A stretch of DNA of 64,000 nt from Cohnella kolymensis (GTDB taxonomy: Bacteria; Bacillota; Bacilli; Paenibacillales; Paenibacillaceae). The stretch lies in NCBI RefSeq assembly GCF_000829465.1, contig NZ_JXAL01000003.1:180574-244573 (forward strand), read 5' to 3'. The notes beneath the pieces were generated by a model that saw nothing but the letters and a program-made list of their open reading frames with translations, made no database searches and was not told where the DNA came from. Shown one piece after another: positions 36,632-46,173 of the stretch; within the stretch, counting starts at the first letter, position 1; each line of letters opens with the position of its first letter. Position numbers and translations under genes: made by a program.

Positions 36632-36952
36632 TTGACCGGCGAGCATATGATTTTGCATTTGTTACTGTGGATTACGGCATTGGGGTTTTTAACGTTTTTT
36701 GATTTTGCCGCCAAAAAAAGACTTGGCGTAAAGTCACAAGGCTATCTCAACCTGCGTCTGCCGAAGTCTATAGCACTTATTCTTGCATCCGTTACAGCAA
36801 TCATTTCCCTATATCTATTGCAGAAAGACCTGATTCAGCCGAATTCTTCGAGTTACCTGGCCATTCCATACTTTGCTGCTATCTCGTATTTTATCGTTTC
36901 ATTTTTTCGTGAAATCAAAGATGTAAGCGCTTCTAAAGATGTTAGGCGGTAA
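36632..36952 (+). CDS. Small membrane protein of the kdd-kal-kce cluster
   Basis: TTG at 36632, after GGGAGTGGTGTAA, gives 106 residues with three hydrophobic segments ([55 protein letters not shown]). No family was recognised. It is the first gene after the second sigma-54 promoter, just before kal, so it probably acts in the same pathway, for example as an accessory subunit of the permease or a membrane anchor. ATG at 36647 is an alternative start. Confidence 0.62.
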   Translation: MTGEHMILHLLLWITALGFLTFFDFAAKKRLGVKSQGYLNLRLPKSIALILASVTAIISLYLLQKDLIQPNSSSYLAIPYFAAISYFIVSFFREIKDVSASKDVRR

Positions 36953-36956
36953 AACA

Positions 36957-37370
36957 ATGACTAACAAGATCAGTTCTTTAATTCGCGTTCGCATGTCGGC
37001 TCATAATGCCCATTATGGCGGAAATCTGGTGGACGGGGCAAAGATGCTTCAACTCTTTGGTGATGTAGCTACAGAACTTCTGATCAAGCTGGACGGAGAC
37101 GAAGGTTTATTCAAGGCTTACAGCATGGTCGAGTTCAACGCCCCAGTGTACGCAGGAGATTACATTGAAGCACACGGCGAAATCATCCATATCGGAACAA
37201 CGTCCAGAAAAATGCGATTTGAAGCTCGTAAAGTAATCATACCAAAGCCTGAGATTAATGATTCGGCATGTGATCTCTTAGATGAGCCCATTATTGTGTG
37301 CGTGGCGGAAGGCACTTGCGTCACTCCATTGGATAAACAAAGGAAGCACAGTGAGCGATTAGTCGAGTGA
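36957..37370 (+). CDS. kal: 3-aminobutyryl-CoA ammonia-lyase
   Basis: ATG at 36957 (AGGCGGT upstream) gives a 137-residue hotdog-fold protein. The helix [20 protein letters not shown] and strand [21 protein letters not shown] match Kal of clostridial lysine fermentation, which eliminates ammonia from 3-aminobutyryl-CoA to give crotonyl-CoA. It starts 4 bp after the membrane-protein stop and is followed 14 bp later by kce, in the order expected for the pathway. Confidence is high because sequence and context agree. Confidence 0.88.
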   Translation: MTNKISSLIRVRMSAHNAHYGGNLVDGAKMLQLFGDVATELLIKLDGDEGLFKAYSMVEFNAPVYAGDYIEAHGEIIHIGTTSRKMRFEARKVIIPKPEINDSACDLLDEPIIVCVAEGTCVTPLDKQRKHSERLVE

Positions 37371-37384
37371 AGAGAGGGGACTTA

Positions 37385-38221
37385 ATGCAAAAACTTATTT
37401 TGACAGCAGCTATTTCCGGAGCTGAGGTAACCAAAGAGCTTAATCCTGCCATACCTTACACGATTGCAGAAATGGTGAAGGAGGCAAAATCCTCTTATGA
37501 TGCAGGTGCTTCGATTATTCACTTGCATGTGCGCTGGGATGATGGGACTCCTACTCAGGATCGCGAAAGGTACCGTCAGACGATAGAAGCCATTAAGCAA
37601 GAATGTCCCGATGTGATTATACTTCCCAGCACTGGCGGCGCAGTGGGAATGAGTGCGGAGGAACGTTTGCAGCCGCTGGATTTGCAACCGGAAATGGCTA
37701 CCCTTGATTGCGGCACATGCAATTTCGGAGGCGACGATGTATTTGAAAACACGGAGACAATGATTGAAGCCTTCGCATCAAAAATGATTCAAACGGGTGT
37801 AAAACCGGAATGTGAATGTTTTGACAAAGGCATGGTTGATATGGCAATACGCAAAGCGAACAAAGGTCTGATACAAAAGCCGATGCATTTTAACCTGGTT
37901 TTAGGGGTGAATGGAGGGATTGCGGCAACTGCCCGTGATTTAACGTTTTTAGTCGATTCGCTGCCTGAAGGCTCCACTTGGTGTGTTACTGGAATTGGGC
38001 GAAGTGAATTTCCTATGGCGGCTATTGCCATAACCATGGGCGGTCATGTACGGGTTGGCTTTGAAGATAATGTTTACCTGCAAAAAGGGAAGTTGGCGGC
38101 TAGCAATGGGGAACTGGTAGCGAAGGTTGTTGAACTTGCAAAGCTATTGGGTAGGGAGATTGCCACACCCTCGGAAGCAAGGGCCATTTTAGGAATTACC
38201 AAGAGTGTTGTACAAATTTAA
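37385..38221 (+). CDS. kce: 3-keto-5-aminohexanoate cleavage enzyme (BKACE family)
   Basis: The 278-residue TIM-barrel protein has the BKACE zinc motif IIHLHVRWDDG (about residues 43-53), LPSTGG and GIGRSEFPMAAIAITMGGHV. Kce condenses 3-keto-5-aminohexanoate with acetyl-CoA, giving 3-aminobutyryl-CoA and acetoacetate. ATG at 37385 follows AGAGGGGACTTA. BKACE proteins act on several beta-keto acids, but the kdd-kal context supports the amino acid pathway. The APC permease follows 14 bp later. Confidence 0.9.
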   Translation: MQKLILTAAISGAEVTKELNPAIPYTIAEMVKEAKSSYDAGASIIHLHVRWDDGTPTQDRERYRQTIEAIKQECPDVIILPSTGGAVGMSAEERLQPLDLQPEMATLDCGTCNFGGDDVFENTETMIEAFASKMIQTGVKPECECFDKGMVDMAIRKANKGLIQKPMHFNLVLGVNGGIAATARDLTFLVDSLPEGSTWCVTGIGRSEFPMAAIAITMGGHVRVGFEDNVYLQKGKLAASNGELVAKVVELAKLLGREIATPSEARAILGITKSVVQI

Positions 38222-38235
38222 AGGAGGTATGATAG

Positions 38236-39690
38236 ATGGCGAATCAAGCAGTTAAATCAGGTTCAATGAGCCTTGTTGACTTTTTCATGCTGGGTTTCGG
38301 CTCTATGGTTGGAGTTGGCTGGTCGGTAGCTGTGAATGGCTGGTTTGCGAGCGGTGGCGGACCCGTAACGACATTCTTGGCGTTTTTCATAGGGACATTG
38401 TTAATGATTCCAATCGGATTTTGTTATGCCGAGCTGACCCCAGCCATGCGTGTAGCCGGCGGAGCGGTAGCATTTGCCTATAGGGCTTTCGGAAAGTTCC
38501 CTTCATTCATAGCCGGCTGGTTTATCGCACTAGCCTATATCACTGTTCTTCCTTGGGAAGCCATTTATATTAATGACGTGCTTGCTCTGATTTTTCCCGC
38601 ACTGAAATCAGGTGAACCCTTGTATTCCATTGCGGGAGCCGGAATCTACACCAACGGCTTAATTATCGGGGTCATTCTCTCTCTGCTGCTCATCTGGATG
38701 AATCACATCGGATCGCGGACAGCGATCAAATTTCAAACTTATTTAACGGGGCTGTTGGTCATCGTGGGAGCTTTGGTCATCTTATTTGCATTCATCAAAG
38801 CTGATCCGGCTAATCTACAACCCGTTTACGAGAATATAGGAAAAGGTACGCATAGCAACTTTTTCGGCGGCTTGATAGCGATGTTTGCCATGGCTCCATT
38901 CTTCTTAGCCGGTTTTGATACCATTCCTCAAGGTGCTGAAGAGGGTGATTCCAGAATTAACTTCGGCAACTTAGGTAAAGTTTTAGTCGGATCCATTCTG
39001 GCGGCTGGCGGCTTTTATTGTTTGGTAATCCTATCAACAGGTATGGCAATGCCTTGGAAGGACTTCGCAGGACTTGAACGGCCGGCAGTTGCTTTAATGT
39101 TTACCGAGCTTTATGGCGACGGCGCTTTCGGGGTTACCTTGTATTGGATTGCAATGATCGGGGCTCTAGCCGGACTGCTTACCACTTGGAATGGTTTATA
39201 CATCGCATCTGCCCGTTTATTGTTAGGCATGAGCCGAGCACGTTTAATTCCGGAGTATTTTTCCCGCATTCATCCTAAATACGGGACCCCGGTTGGAGCC
39301 AATAGTTTTATCGCCATTGCCACATTAATAGGGCCTTTTGTCGGTATGGGGATTATCGATCCTCTAACAATTGTAGGTGGTACAGCCTTTGTTATAGGAT
39401 GGTTTGCCGTTGCACTTTGCGCAATACGGCTCAGACAAACCGAGCCGGATATGCACCGTCCGTTTAAGATGCCCGGCGGGGTTGCAACAGCATGGGTAGG
39501 TGCAATAATTTCCGCTGCGTTAATTCTGAGCACGTTAATACCCGGCTTACCCAGCTACATGGGGAATTTAGGTATCTACATTTTACTTGGATGGAGTACG
39601 CTAGGCTTAGTGTTTTATTTCAGCTCGCAAAGTTATCGTAATGCGATCTCGGAAAGAGAGCGCGCGGCATCCATCTTTCTGGATAGATAA
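38236..39690 (+). CDS. APC-superfamily amino acid permease
   Basis: The 484-residue protein has about 12-13 membrane segments and the APC opening GFGSMVGVGWSVAVNGWF. It belongs to the APC/YfnA-type permease superfamily. AAGGAGGTATGATAG precedes the ATG and it is last in the sigma-54-controlled operon. It most likely imports the diamino acid degraded by Kdd, Kce and Kal (beta-lysine, lysine or 3,5-diaminohexanoate); the substrate is inference. Confidence 0.9.
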   Translation: MANQAVKSGSMSLVDFFMLGFGSMVGVGWSVAVNGWFASGGGPVTTFLAFFIGTLLMIPIGFCYAELTPAMRVAGGAVAFAYRAFGKFPSFIAGWFIALAYITVLPWEAIYINDVLALIFPALKSGEPLYSIAGAGIYTNGLIIGVILSLLLIWMNHIGSRTAIKFQTYLTGLLVIVGALVILFAFIKADPANLQPVYENIGKGTHSNFFGGLIAMFAMAPFFLAGFDTIPQGAEEGDSRINFGNLGKVLVGSILAAGGFYCLVILSTGMAMPWKDFAGLERPAVALMFTELYGDGAFGVTLYWIAMIGALAGLLTTWNGLYIASARLLLGMSRARLIPEYFSRIHPKYGTPVGANSFIAIATLIGPFVGMGIIDPLTIVGGTAFVIGWFAVALCAIRLRQTEPDMHRPFKMPGGVATAWVGAIISAALILSTLIPGLPSYMGNLGIYILLGWSTLGLVFYFSSQSYRNAISERERAASIFLDR

Positions 39691-39710
39691 TATCAGCTTC
39701 GTCAAGCTAG

Positions 39711-39748
39711 GACCTTGGAGGAGGTACATATCCTTCAAGGTCTTTTTT
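39711..39748 (+). terminator. Terminator of the kal-kce-permease operon
   Basis: GACCTTGGAGGA (39711-39722) pairs with TCCTTCAAGGTC (39731-39742) with one mismatch, followed by six T, 21 bp after the permease stop. Confidence 0.9.
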
Positions 39749-39780
39749 CTTCCAGCAACAATATTCGACAAAATCTCTCA

Positions 39781-39808
39781 TTGACTATAAATGGAAATAA
39801 AATATAAT
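39781..39808 (+). promoter_or_regulatory. Sigma-A promoter of the microcompartment operon
   Basis: TTGACT (39781) and a consensus TATAAT (39803-39808) with 16-base spacing lie about 117 bp before the SorC-type regulator. Just downstream, ACATATGT and ACAAATGT (about 39819-39850) are possible operator half-sites for that regulator. Confidence 0.72.
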
Positions 39809-39924
39809 AGGGGCTATAAACATATGTAAAAATCATTTTGCACAAATGTTCATCTCGCGAAGGGGGGCGTGATTTACTCCATTAGCCTGGCTTCACTGTC
39901 TTATCGTTAAAGGCGGGATAGCGA

Positions 39925-40869
39925 ATGAATCAGTTAAAAATCCTCGTGGAAGCTGCTACACTGTATTACCAGCTGGATTACAGCCAGCAGGAAATCGCGC
40001 ACAAATTGGGAATCTCTCGTCCGACGGTATCCAGGCTCCTGCAGCAGGCTAAGCAGAAGGGTATCGTCAAAATCGGAATCTTCGATCCGATCGAGGACGC
40101 GGTTACGCTGGCGGAAGAAATCAAGCAGCGCTTTGAATTAAATCATTGCATGATCGTGTCGGTTGCCTCCTCAGATGATCAGCTCATTAAATCCTCATTA
40201 GGTAAAGCCGCGGCTCACTATCTGTACGATACGGTGAACGATGGGGACATTATCGGTGTTACTTGGGGAACGACTCTGCATCAAGTCGCAGTCCATATGA
40301 AACAGAAATACGTCAGGGACGTTAAAGTCGTTCAGCTGAACGGCGGCGTCAGTTACTCCGAAACCAACACCTATGCAGCCGAAATACTGAACGAGATCGG
40401 CAAAGCCTTCTACACGACTCCTCATTTTCTACCTCTGCCGGCTATTGTTGATCAAGCTGTAGTCAAACAAACCATTGTGGCTGACCGTCACATCCAAAGT
40501 GTTCTTCAGTTAAGCGAAAAAGCGAATATCGCCATATTCACGGTAGGAGAATTCAGTGAACAATCGACCTTGATCAGAGCCGGCTACTTCTCGAAGGAAG
40601 ATATGGCGATTCTCAACGAGAAAGGCGCGGTCGGCGATATTTGCTCACGCGTGTTCGACAAAGACGGACGCATCTGTCATCCCAGTCTTAATGACCGTAC
40701 GATCGGCATTGAACTGAACAAGTTCAAAGAGAAAGAGAAGCGCATTCTTGTCGCCGGAGGTATGAACAAGGTGGCGGGCACCTACGGGGCGCTGCAGGGG
40801 CGCTATCCGAATGTGCTCATCATCGATCAATTTTCGGCCAAAGCGCTGCTGGAAATGTCCCAGGAATGA
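39925..40869 (+). CDS. SorC/DeoR-type sugar-binding transcriptional regulator
   Basis: The 314-residue protein has an N-terminal HTH (YYQLDYSQQEIAHKLGISRP then TVSRLLQQAK) and a SorC-type sugar-phosphate-binding domain (VTWGTTLHQVAVHM, VKVVQLNGG, GRICHPSLNDRTIGIELN). B. subtilis DeoR, which responds to deoxyribose-5-phosphate, belongs to the same family. Being first in the operon with DeoC and the compartment genes, it probably regulates that operon in response to deoxyribose-5-phosphate or a related sugar phosphate. The next gene starts 9 bp downstream. Confidence 0.9.
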   Translation: MNQLKILVEAATLYYQLDYSQQEIAHKLGISRPTVSRLLQQAKQKGIVKIGIFDPIEDAVTLAEEIKQRFELNHCMIVSVASSDDQLIKSSLGKAAAHYLYDTVNDGDIIGVTWGTTLHQVAVHMKQKYVRDVKVVQLNGGVSYSETNTYAAEILNEIGKAFYTTPHFLPLPAIVDQAVVKQTIVADRHIQSVLQLSEKANIAIFTVGEFSEQSTLIRAGYFSKEDMAILNEKGAVGDICSRVFDKDGRICHPSLNDRTIGIELNKFKEKEKRILVAGGMNKVAGTYGALQGRYPNVLIIDQFSAKALLEMSQE

Positions 40870-40878
40870 AGGGATCCT

Positions 40879-41529
40879 ATGGATAATCAATTAAAAGACG
40901 CGATTTCGAGAGCGGTCATTCAGGCTCTGGAGAACCGCCGCAGTCCGCTTCAGCAAATCCATGAAGTTCCGATCGCAGTATCCAATCGACATGTGCATTT
41001 GAGCCGCAAAGCCTTGGACAGGCTGTTCGGCCGCGGTTATGAACTGAAGAAATGGAAAGATCTTTCCCAGCCGGGACAGTTCGCAGCGCAGGAAACGGTC
41101 GATTTAATCGGTCCCAAAGGGATCATTCGCAATGTCCGGGTGTTAGGGCCTTCACGGGGCGACACCCAGGTTGAAATCTCATTGTTTGACGGCTTTACGC
41201 TCGGAAGCCATCCGCCGATCCGCGATTCCGGGGATCTGGCCGACAGCTCGCCGATCACGATTCAAGGGCCGAGAGGACAATTGAAGCTGGATCGGGGATT
41301 GATCTGCGCCGCGCGCCATATCCACATGCATCCGAACGATGCAATCCGGTTCGGTGTTTCCGAAGGACAAAGAGTGAGCATTCAGGTGCCGGGTGCTAGA
41401 GCAGTTACCTTTGACAACGTTCTGATTCGTGTATCCCCTAAGTACAGGCTGGAGATGCACATCGATCTGGACGAAGCGAATGCGGCCAACTTGAAAACCG
41501 GGCAAATCGGTTATCTCAGCCGGGCTTAA
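40879..41529 (+). CDS. pduL: Microcompartment phosphotransacylase PduL
   Basis: The 216-residue protein has PduL zinc-site motifs VSNRHVHLS and AARHIHMHPNDA and the LSQPGQFAAQETVDLIGPKG segment. PduL converts acyl-CoA and phosphate to acyl-phosphate and CoA, recycling CoA inside metabolosomes. The first 20 residues (MDNQLKDAISRAVIQALENR) form an amphipathic helix with hydrophobics at i, i+3/4, i+7, typical of an encapsulation peptide. AAGGGATCCT precedes the ATG. Confidence 0.93.
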   Translation: MDNQLKDAISRAVIQALENRRSPLQQIHEVPIAVSNRHVHLSRKALDRLFGRGYELKKWKDLSQPGQFAAQETVDLIGPKGIIRNVRVLGPSRGDTQVEISLFDGFTLGSHPPIRDSGDLADSSPITIQGPRGQLKLDRGLICAARHIHMHPNDAIRFGVSEGQRVSIQVPGARAVTFDNVLIRVSPKYRLEMHIDLDEANAANLKTGQIGYLSRA

Positions 41530-41542
41530 GGAGGGAGATGTT

Positions 41543-42264
41543 TTGGATCGGCATATTGCCTCCGTAGTCAGGCAAGTTGTGGACGAGTATCTAAGCCGTC
41601 TTGAAGCGGAACAGCACAAAACCAAGCTTGTCATCGTGTTGGAATACGAAAGCGTAGAGCAGGATGGCGTTTTGAAAGCGGTTCAATCTCTGACTGCCGC
41701 GTATGAAGCGGCGGTTTTCGCCTCAGAAGCCTGGCACACGCAAGCCGTAAATCAACTAAAACCTATATCCGTATTCCAACTTCGCGGCAATCGGAAAGCG
41801 CTGATTGAAGCACTGCAGTCAGCCGAGGCGCTCGTCGTACCTTCAATCTCTTACAGCTACATAGCCAAGTTGTCCATGACCATGGACGACGATCCGCCGC
41901 TGTATGCCTCCATAGCGATGCAGCTGCAGGGGAAACCGGTTATGATTTGCGACGATAATCTCGCGTTCGACGTCCGGGAAGCTTCCATGGTGTAACCCGG
42001 CGAATCAGTTCTTACCTAAGGCAGCTGCAAAATGAGAACGTATCGGTTGTGAAATTATCCGAGCTATCAGCCGCGATAACAAAGCTGAAGGACAGACCCG
42101 CTAAAAAGAAGCTCGTCTCTGCCGAACAAGTACGATCTCTAGCGGCTAAGGGACAGCGCGAACTCATTGTTTCGAAACAAGCGATTGTTACTCCAATGGC
42201 AAGAGACATCCTCAGGCAGCATGGAATGACCCTCATATTCAAGGATGAGAAAGGGAGGGGATAG
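41543..42264 (+). pseudogene. Flavoprotein-like microcompartment cargo protein, one frameshift
   Basis: TTG at 41543 follows GGAGGGAGATGT. The first 18 residues (MDRHIASVVRQVVDEYLS) are an amphipathic encapsulation-type helix. The core (LVIVLEYESVEQDG and ALVVPSISYSYIAKLSMTMD, GKPVMICDD) resembles Dfp-like flavoproteins. The end (LIVSKQAIVTPMARDILRQH) resembles a segment found in other compartment proteins such as EutT. One base is missing near 41992; with it the frame continues RRISSYLRQLQNENVSVVKL to a stop at 42264. The reaction is unknown. The tag argues that it works inside the shell. Confidence 0.7.
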
Positions 42265-42265
42265 A

Positions 42266-42567
42266 ATGATCATCGGACGAGTCGTCGGAAGCGTCGTTTC
42301 GACGGTGAAAGAGAGAAGCTGTCGGGCAAGAAGCTGCTGGTCATCCAGCCCTGCGACATGATCACGATTCAGAACGAAGGCAAGCCGCTTGTTGCAGTCG
42401 ATACGGTCGGTTCAGGCAAGGGCGAGATTGTGATGGTCGTCAGCGGCAGCTCGGCCCGGCAAACGGAAACCACAACCGGCAAGCCGGTCGACGCTGCCGT
42501 AGTCGGAATCATAGACCAGATCGAAATCGGCGGACAAGTAACCTTTGAAAAGTCGAAAGGCGGGTGA
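42266..42567 (+). pseudogene. BMC-P (EutN/CcmL) pentameric shell protein, one frameshift
   Basis: ATG at 42266 (MIIGRVVGSVVSTVKE) after GGGAGGGGATAG opens like EutN/CcmL vertex proteins. Adding one base near 42311 gives KLSGKKLLVIQPCDM, then LVAVDTVGSGKGEIVMVVSG and AVVGIIDQIEI to the stop at 42567, a full-length protein of about 100 residues. It is one of three BMC-P genes in the operon; these cap the twelve vertices of the shell. Confidence 0.87.
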
Positions 42568-42573
42568 TGCCGA

Positions 42574-43999
42574 ATGAGTGTAAACGAACAGGATATCCGT
42601 GCCTTAGTGGAGGAAGTCCTGACGAGACTAAGCGCACCCGGCGCCGCGGCTTCGGTCCGAACATCCAGCGACATTCCTCTGGGAGACGGCGTCTTCGAGA
42701 CGGTAGATGAAGCCGTGGCAGCCGCTAAAAGAGCGGAAGCGGGAATGGCGGCCGTCTCACTGGAAACTCGCAAAAAAAATGATCGAAAGCATGAGAGTGA
42801 CCGCAATCGAGCATGCCGAGGAGCTTGCCAAGCTGGCTGTGGAAGAGACGGGACTTGGAAGGGTCGAGCATAAGACGGCCAAAAACCTCCTCGCCGCTCG
42901 AAAGACGCCCGGGGTTGAAGATTTAGCCGGCCATACATACACCGGCGACAACGGTTTGTCGATCGTTGAACTGGCGCCTGTCGGCATTATCGGAGCGATC
43001 ACACCGTCTACAAACCCGGCGGCCACGATTATTAACAATTCGATTTCTATTGTGGCTGCGGGCAACGTCGTTGTGTTCAATCCTCATCCGAGCGCTAGAA
43101 AAGTATCGCTTCGTGCGATGCAGCTGCTGAACCGTGCGATCGTTCAAGCCGGTGGTCCGGCAGACGTGCTCACATCCGTTGCCGATCCCACTTTGGAAAC
43201 CAGCGAACAAGTGATGCGGCATCCGGACACGCGCTGGCTGGTCGTGACCGGCGGCGGGGCTGTTGTGAAGGTCGCTATGGGCATCGGCAAGAAAGTGATC
43301 GCGGCGGGACCGGGCAACCCTCCCGCAGTCGTCGACGAAACGGCGGATCTCAAGAAGGCCGGCAAGGATATCGTATTCGGGGCGAGCTTCGATAACAACG
43401 TATTGTGCACGGCAGAGAAGGAAGTATTTGTTGTCGACCGCGTCGCCTCGGAGCTTAAAGCCGAGATGGTTAACAACGGAGCCTTCGAGTTGAACAAGCC
43501 GCAGCTTGCCAAGCTTCTGGCCGTCATCCTCGAGCAGAAGGACGGCAAATCGTATCCGAAGCGGGAATTCATCGGTAAGAATGCGCATGACATTCTGAAA
43601 GCGGCGGGCATCTCGTCCGATCCTTCCACCCGTCTGATCGTAACCGAGACTGCTTTTGATCATCCGCTGGTGTCAACTGAGATGCTGATGCCCATTATTC
43701 CGATCATACGTGTTCCGAATGTGGACAAGGCGATCGAATATGCGGTCATCGCCGAAAAAGGAAACCGGCATACCGCGGTCATGCACTCACAGAACATCAG
43801 CAACATTACGAAAATGGCCTCTGCGATACAAGCGACTATTTTTGTGGTCAACGGTCCCTCTGTTGCCGGACTGGGATACGAGGGCGAAGGCTTCACAACT
43901 CTTACGATCGCAGGTCCGACCGGGGAAGGGCTCACATCCGCGCGGACTTTTACGAGACAGCGGCGCTGCGTCCTGGTCGACGGCCTGCGAATCATCTGA
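42574..43999 (+). pseudogene. CoA-acylating aldehyde dehydrogenase (PduP/EutE type), one frameshift
   Basis: An N-terminal amphipathic tag (MSVNEQDIRALVEEVLTRLS) precedes the aldehyde dehydrogenase fold: VAPVGIIGAITPSTNPAA-like cofactor segment, GPGNPPAVVDETA and the catalytic Cys in SFDNNVLCTAEKEV. PduP-type enzymes oxidise an aldehyde to acyl-CoA with NAD+ inside metabolosomes; here acetaldehyde from DeoC is the expected substrate. A run of eight A at 42772-42779 breaks the frame; seven would give TRKKMIESMRVTA. The rest is intact to 43999, giving about 475 residues. Confidence 0.92.
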
Positions 44000-44024
44000 A
44001 AGAAATCAAAAGGAGGATTTTTAA

Positions 44025-44324
44025 ATGACTAGAGAAGCGTTAGGAATGATCGAAACAAGAGGCTTGGTAGGAGCAATCGAAGCGGCTGACGCCATGGTGA
44101 AAGCGGCGAACGTCACTCTGGTAGGCAGAGAAACCGTAGGTTCCGGCTTGGTTACGGTAATGGTTCGAGGCGACGTCGGGGCGGTCAAGGCGGCTACCGA
44201 AGCAGGAGCAGAGGCGGCGCAGCGAGTGGGAGAGCTGATTTCGGTGCATGTCATTCCGCGCCCTCATCAGGAAGTAGAGGCGATCATGCCGAAGCTGAAC
44301 GTGTCCAATGAACCAGTATCTTGA
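44025..44324 (+). CDS. BMC-H hexameric shell protein 1
   Basis: The 99-residue protein is a single BMC domain ([50 protein letters not shown]), like PduA/EutM. Six copies form the hexagonal facet tile with a central pore. AAAGGAGGATT lies before the ATG. It is close to the second BMC-H at 45909 and probably arose by duplication. Confidence 0.97.
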   Translation: MTREALGMIETRGLVGAIEAADAMVKAANVTLVGRETVGSGLVTVMVRGDVGAVKAATEAGAEAAQRVGELISVHVIPRPHQEVEAIMPKLNVSNEPVS

Positions 44325-45153
44325 ACAAACGATTCGCGGCATAGTGACGGATTGCGTTGAACGTTATGAAGCGGGCATCGGCTCCGAAGCCATGCTGCGG
44401 AAACCGCTGGCAGTCGCCAACTGGAAAATGAATCTCTCGCTTGACGACGCCTTGCATTATGTACGAGAGTTTGATGCCTCTCGCAGGACCGTTGAAGCTG
44501 TTGTCTGTCCGTCTCTTCCTTTTCTATTTCCGATGCATCAACTGAGCACATCCATGAACAAACCGCTCAGCTTTGGCGCCCAGAATATGCACTGGAATGA
44601 AGCAGGAGCGCATACGGGGGAAGTGTCCGCAAGCATGCTGCGTCAAGTGGGCTGCAGCTATGTGATTATAGGTCACTCTGAAAGAAGAACGGCCGGTGAA
44701 ACGGATGAGCAGATTCATCGGAAGGTAGCGTCTGCACTGGCAGGCGACTTGACCCCGATCCTATGCGTAGGCGAGTCTGCGGTTGAACGCGTATCGCGAA
44801 GAACGACGCAGGTCATACGCCGTCAGCTGACGGCCGCTCTCGAAGGGGTCAAGGATATAGCAAGAGTTGTCATTGCGTATGAACCGGTCTGGGCGATCGG
44901 CACCGGCGAGCCGGCGACTGCGGCATATGCCCAGACGGTGCACTCCGACATCCGCGGTATCATCCGGCGAATATCACCCGAATCGGCGGAAAAAGTCCGG
45001 CTGCTGTACGGCGGTTCCGTGAAGGCGAAGAACGCATCGGAGTATAGCGCCCAGCCGGACATTGACGGTGTTCTGGTCGGCTCTGCAAGTCTGTCGATTG
45101 CCGAATTTCAAGCTATCATTCAGTCGTTCGGAACGAAGGTTGGTGGACCATGA
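44308..45153 (+). CDS. Triosephosphate isomerase, microcompartment-associated
   Basis: The 281-residue protein has a full TIM core with catalytic Lys in VANWKMN, His in IIGHSERR, Glu in [11 protein letters not shown] and the phosphate loop [10 protein letters not shown]. It carries about 33 extra N-terminal residues, beginning [20 protein letters not shown], an amphipathic tag that should direct it into the shell. It overlaps the BMC-H stop by 17 bp. With DeoC producing glyceraldehyde-3-phosphate, it would convert it to dihydroxyacetone phosphate. It is probably additional to the glycolytic tpiA elsewhere in the genome. Confidence 0.94.
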   Translation: MNQYLEQTIRGIVTDCVERYEAGIGSEAMLRKPLAVANWKMNLSLDDALHYVREFDASRRTVEAVVCPSLPFLFPMHQLSTSMNKPLSFGAQNMHWNEAGAHTGEVSASMLRQVGCSYVIIGHSERRTAGETDEQIHRKVASALAGDLTPILCVGESAVERVSRRTTQVIRRQLTAALEGVKDIARVVIAYEPVWAIGTGEPATAAYAQTVHSDIRGIIRRISPESAEKVRLLYGGSVKAKNASEYSAQPDIDGVLVGSASLSIAEFQAIIQSFGTKVGGP

Positions 45154-45614
45154 AGAAGCAAATTGCGATCGGAAGCGACCACGGCGGATTCGAGTTAAAA
45201 GAAAAGTTGAAGGCGCAGCTGAATGAATGGGGTTACGAGTGTCTCGATTTCGGCTGTCATGACAAGAATGCCGTAGACTATCCGGACATCGCTTTTCTCG
45301 TCGGCGAATGCGTCGCCGGTAACGAGAATTTCGTCGGCATTATGCTGGACGGCGCCGGGATCGGATCCGGCATGGTGATCAACAAAATACCCGGAGCACG
45401 CTGCGCGGTATGCTGGGATCTTTCCTCCGTGATCAACAGCCGGGAGCACAATAACGCCAATGTTCTGTCCATCGGAGGACAATATATCGGCGAAGGATTA
45501 GCGAAGCAAATGGTCAAGACCTGGCTGGAGACACCGTACGCCGGAGGCCGTCATGACCGCCGGGTTACGAAAATGATGGAGATCGAGAGCAGGTTTATCA
45601 AACGATCAAAGTAG
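45150..45614 (+). CDS. rpiB: Ribose-5-phosphate isomerase B-type sugar-phosphate isomerase
   Basis: The 154-residue protein matches the RpiB/LacAB family (AIGSDHGGFELKEKLKAQLN, DYPDIAFLVGE, GIMLDGAGIGSGMVINKIPG, SREHNNANVLSIGGQYIG). RpiB interconverts aldose and ketose 5-phosphates. The start overlaps the TIM stop as ATGA. No N-terminal tag is visible, so it may act outside the shell or be co-encapsulated by binding a partner. A slightly different substrate than ribose-5-phosphate is possible. Confidence 0.9.
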   Translation: MKKQIAIGSDHGGFELKEKLKAQLNEWGYECLDFGCHDKNAVDYPDIAFLVGECVAGNENFVGIMLDGAGIGSGMVINKIPGARCAVCWDLSSVINSREHNNANVLSIGGQYIGEGLAKQMVKTWLETPYAGGRHDRRVTKMMEIESRFIKRSK

Positions 45615-45622
45615 GAATGCCC

Positions 45623-45892
45623 ATGTATATCGGTAAAGTGGTAGGCACCGTGATCTGTACCCGCAAGGATGAGAGTTTAACAGGCTTGAAGCTGCTGGTG
45701 GTGCAGCCGTTGGGCGACGATCTCGCGCCGAAGGGCAAGCCGGTTATCGCGATCGATACGATCGGCAAAGCCGGCAGGGATGATATCGTCTATCTGGCCA
45801 AAAGCAAGGAATCCTCGATTCCTCTGGATAATCCTCTCGTGCCTTCGGACGCCGGAGTGATGGGGATCATTGACCAATATTATATTAAATAG
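45623..45892 (+). CDS. BMC-P (EutN/CcmL) pentameric shell protein 2
   Basis: The 89-residue protein has the EutN/CcmL pattern: [49 protein letters not shown] and [11 protein letters not shown] at 45623 is preferred because AGGA lies 6 bases upstream. It forms vertex pentamers with the other two BMC-P proteins. Confidence 0.94.
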   Translation: MYIGKVVGTVICTRKDESLTGLKLLVVQPLGDDLAPKGKPVIAIDTIGKAGRDDIVYLAKSKESSIPLDNPLVPSDAGVMGIIDQYYIK

Positions 45893-45908
45893 GAAAAGGA
45901 TGAGCGAT

Positions 45909-46172
45909 ATGAGCGAAGCGTTAGGCATGGTTGAAACGAAAGGTTTGGTAGGTTCGGTAGAAGCGGCGGATGCGATGCTGAAGGCTGCGAACGTAGGCAT
46001 GCTGCGGAAAATAAATGTAGGCGGCGGTCTCGTTACCGTATTGGTACGCGGAGATGTCGGCGCAGTGAAAGCGGCCACGGAAGCCGGTGCGGAGGCGGCG
46101 AGAAAAGTGGGAGAACTCATTTCCGTACATGTCATTCCGCGTCCTCATCAAGACATCGAGAAAATCCTCTAA
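45909..46172 (+). CDS. BMC-H hexameric shell protein 2
   Basis: The 87-residue single BMC domain ([40 protein letters not shown]) is very similar to the first BMC-H. ATG at 45909 follows AAGGATGAGCGAT. It is the second facet tile. No BMC-T gene is found in the operon. Confidence 0.97.
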   Translation: MSEALGMVETKGLVGSVEAADAMLKAANVGMLRKINVGGGLVTVLVRGDVGAVKAATEAGAEAARKVGELISVHVIPRPHQDIEKIL

Positions 46173-46173
46173 C

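Noticed and set aside
42369..43663. Long reverse-strand frames opposite the aldehyde dehydrogenase and BMC-P genes
   Set aside because: They are antisense to clear BMC genes and have no homologous features.
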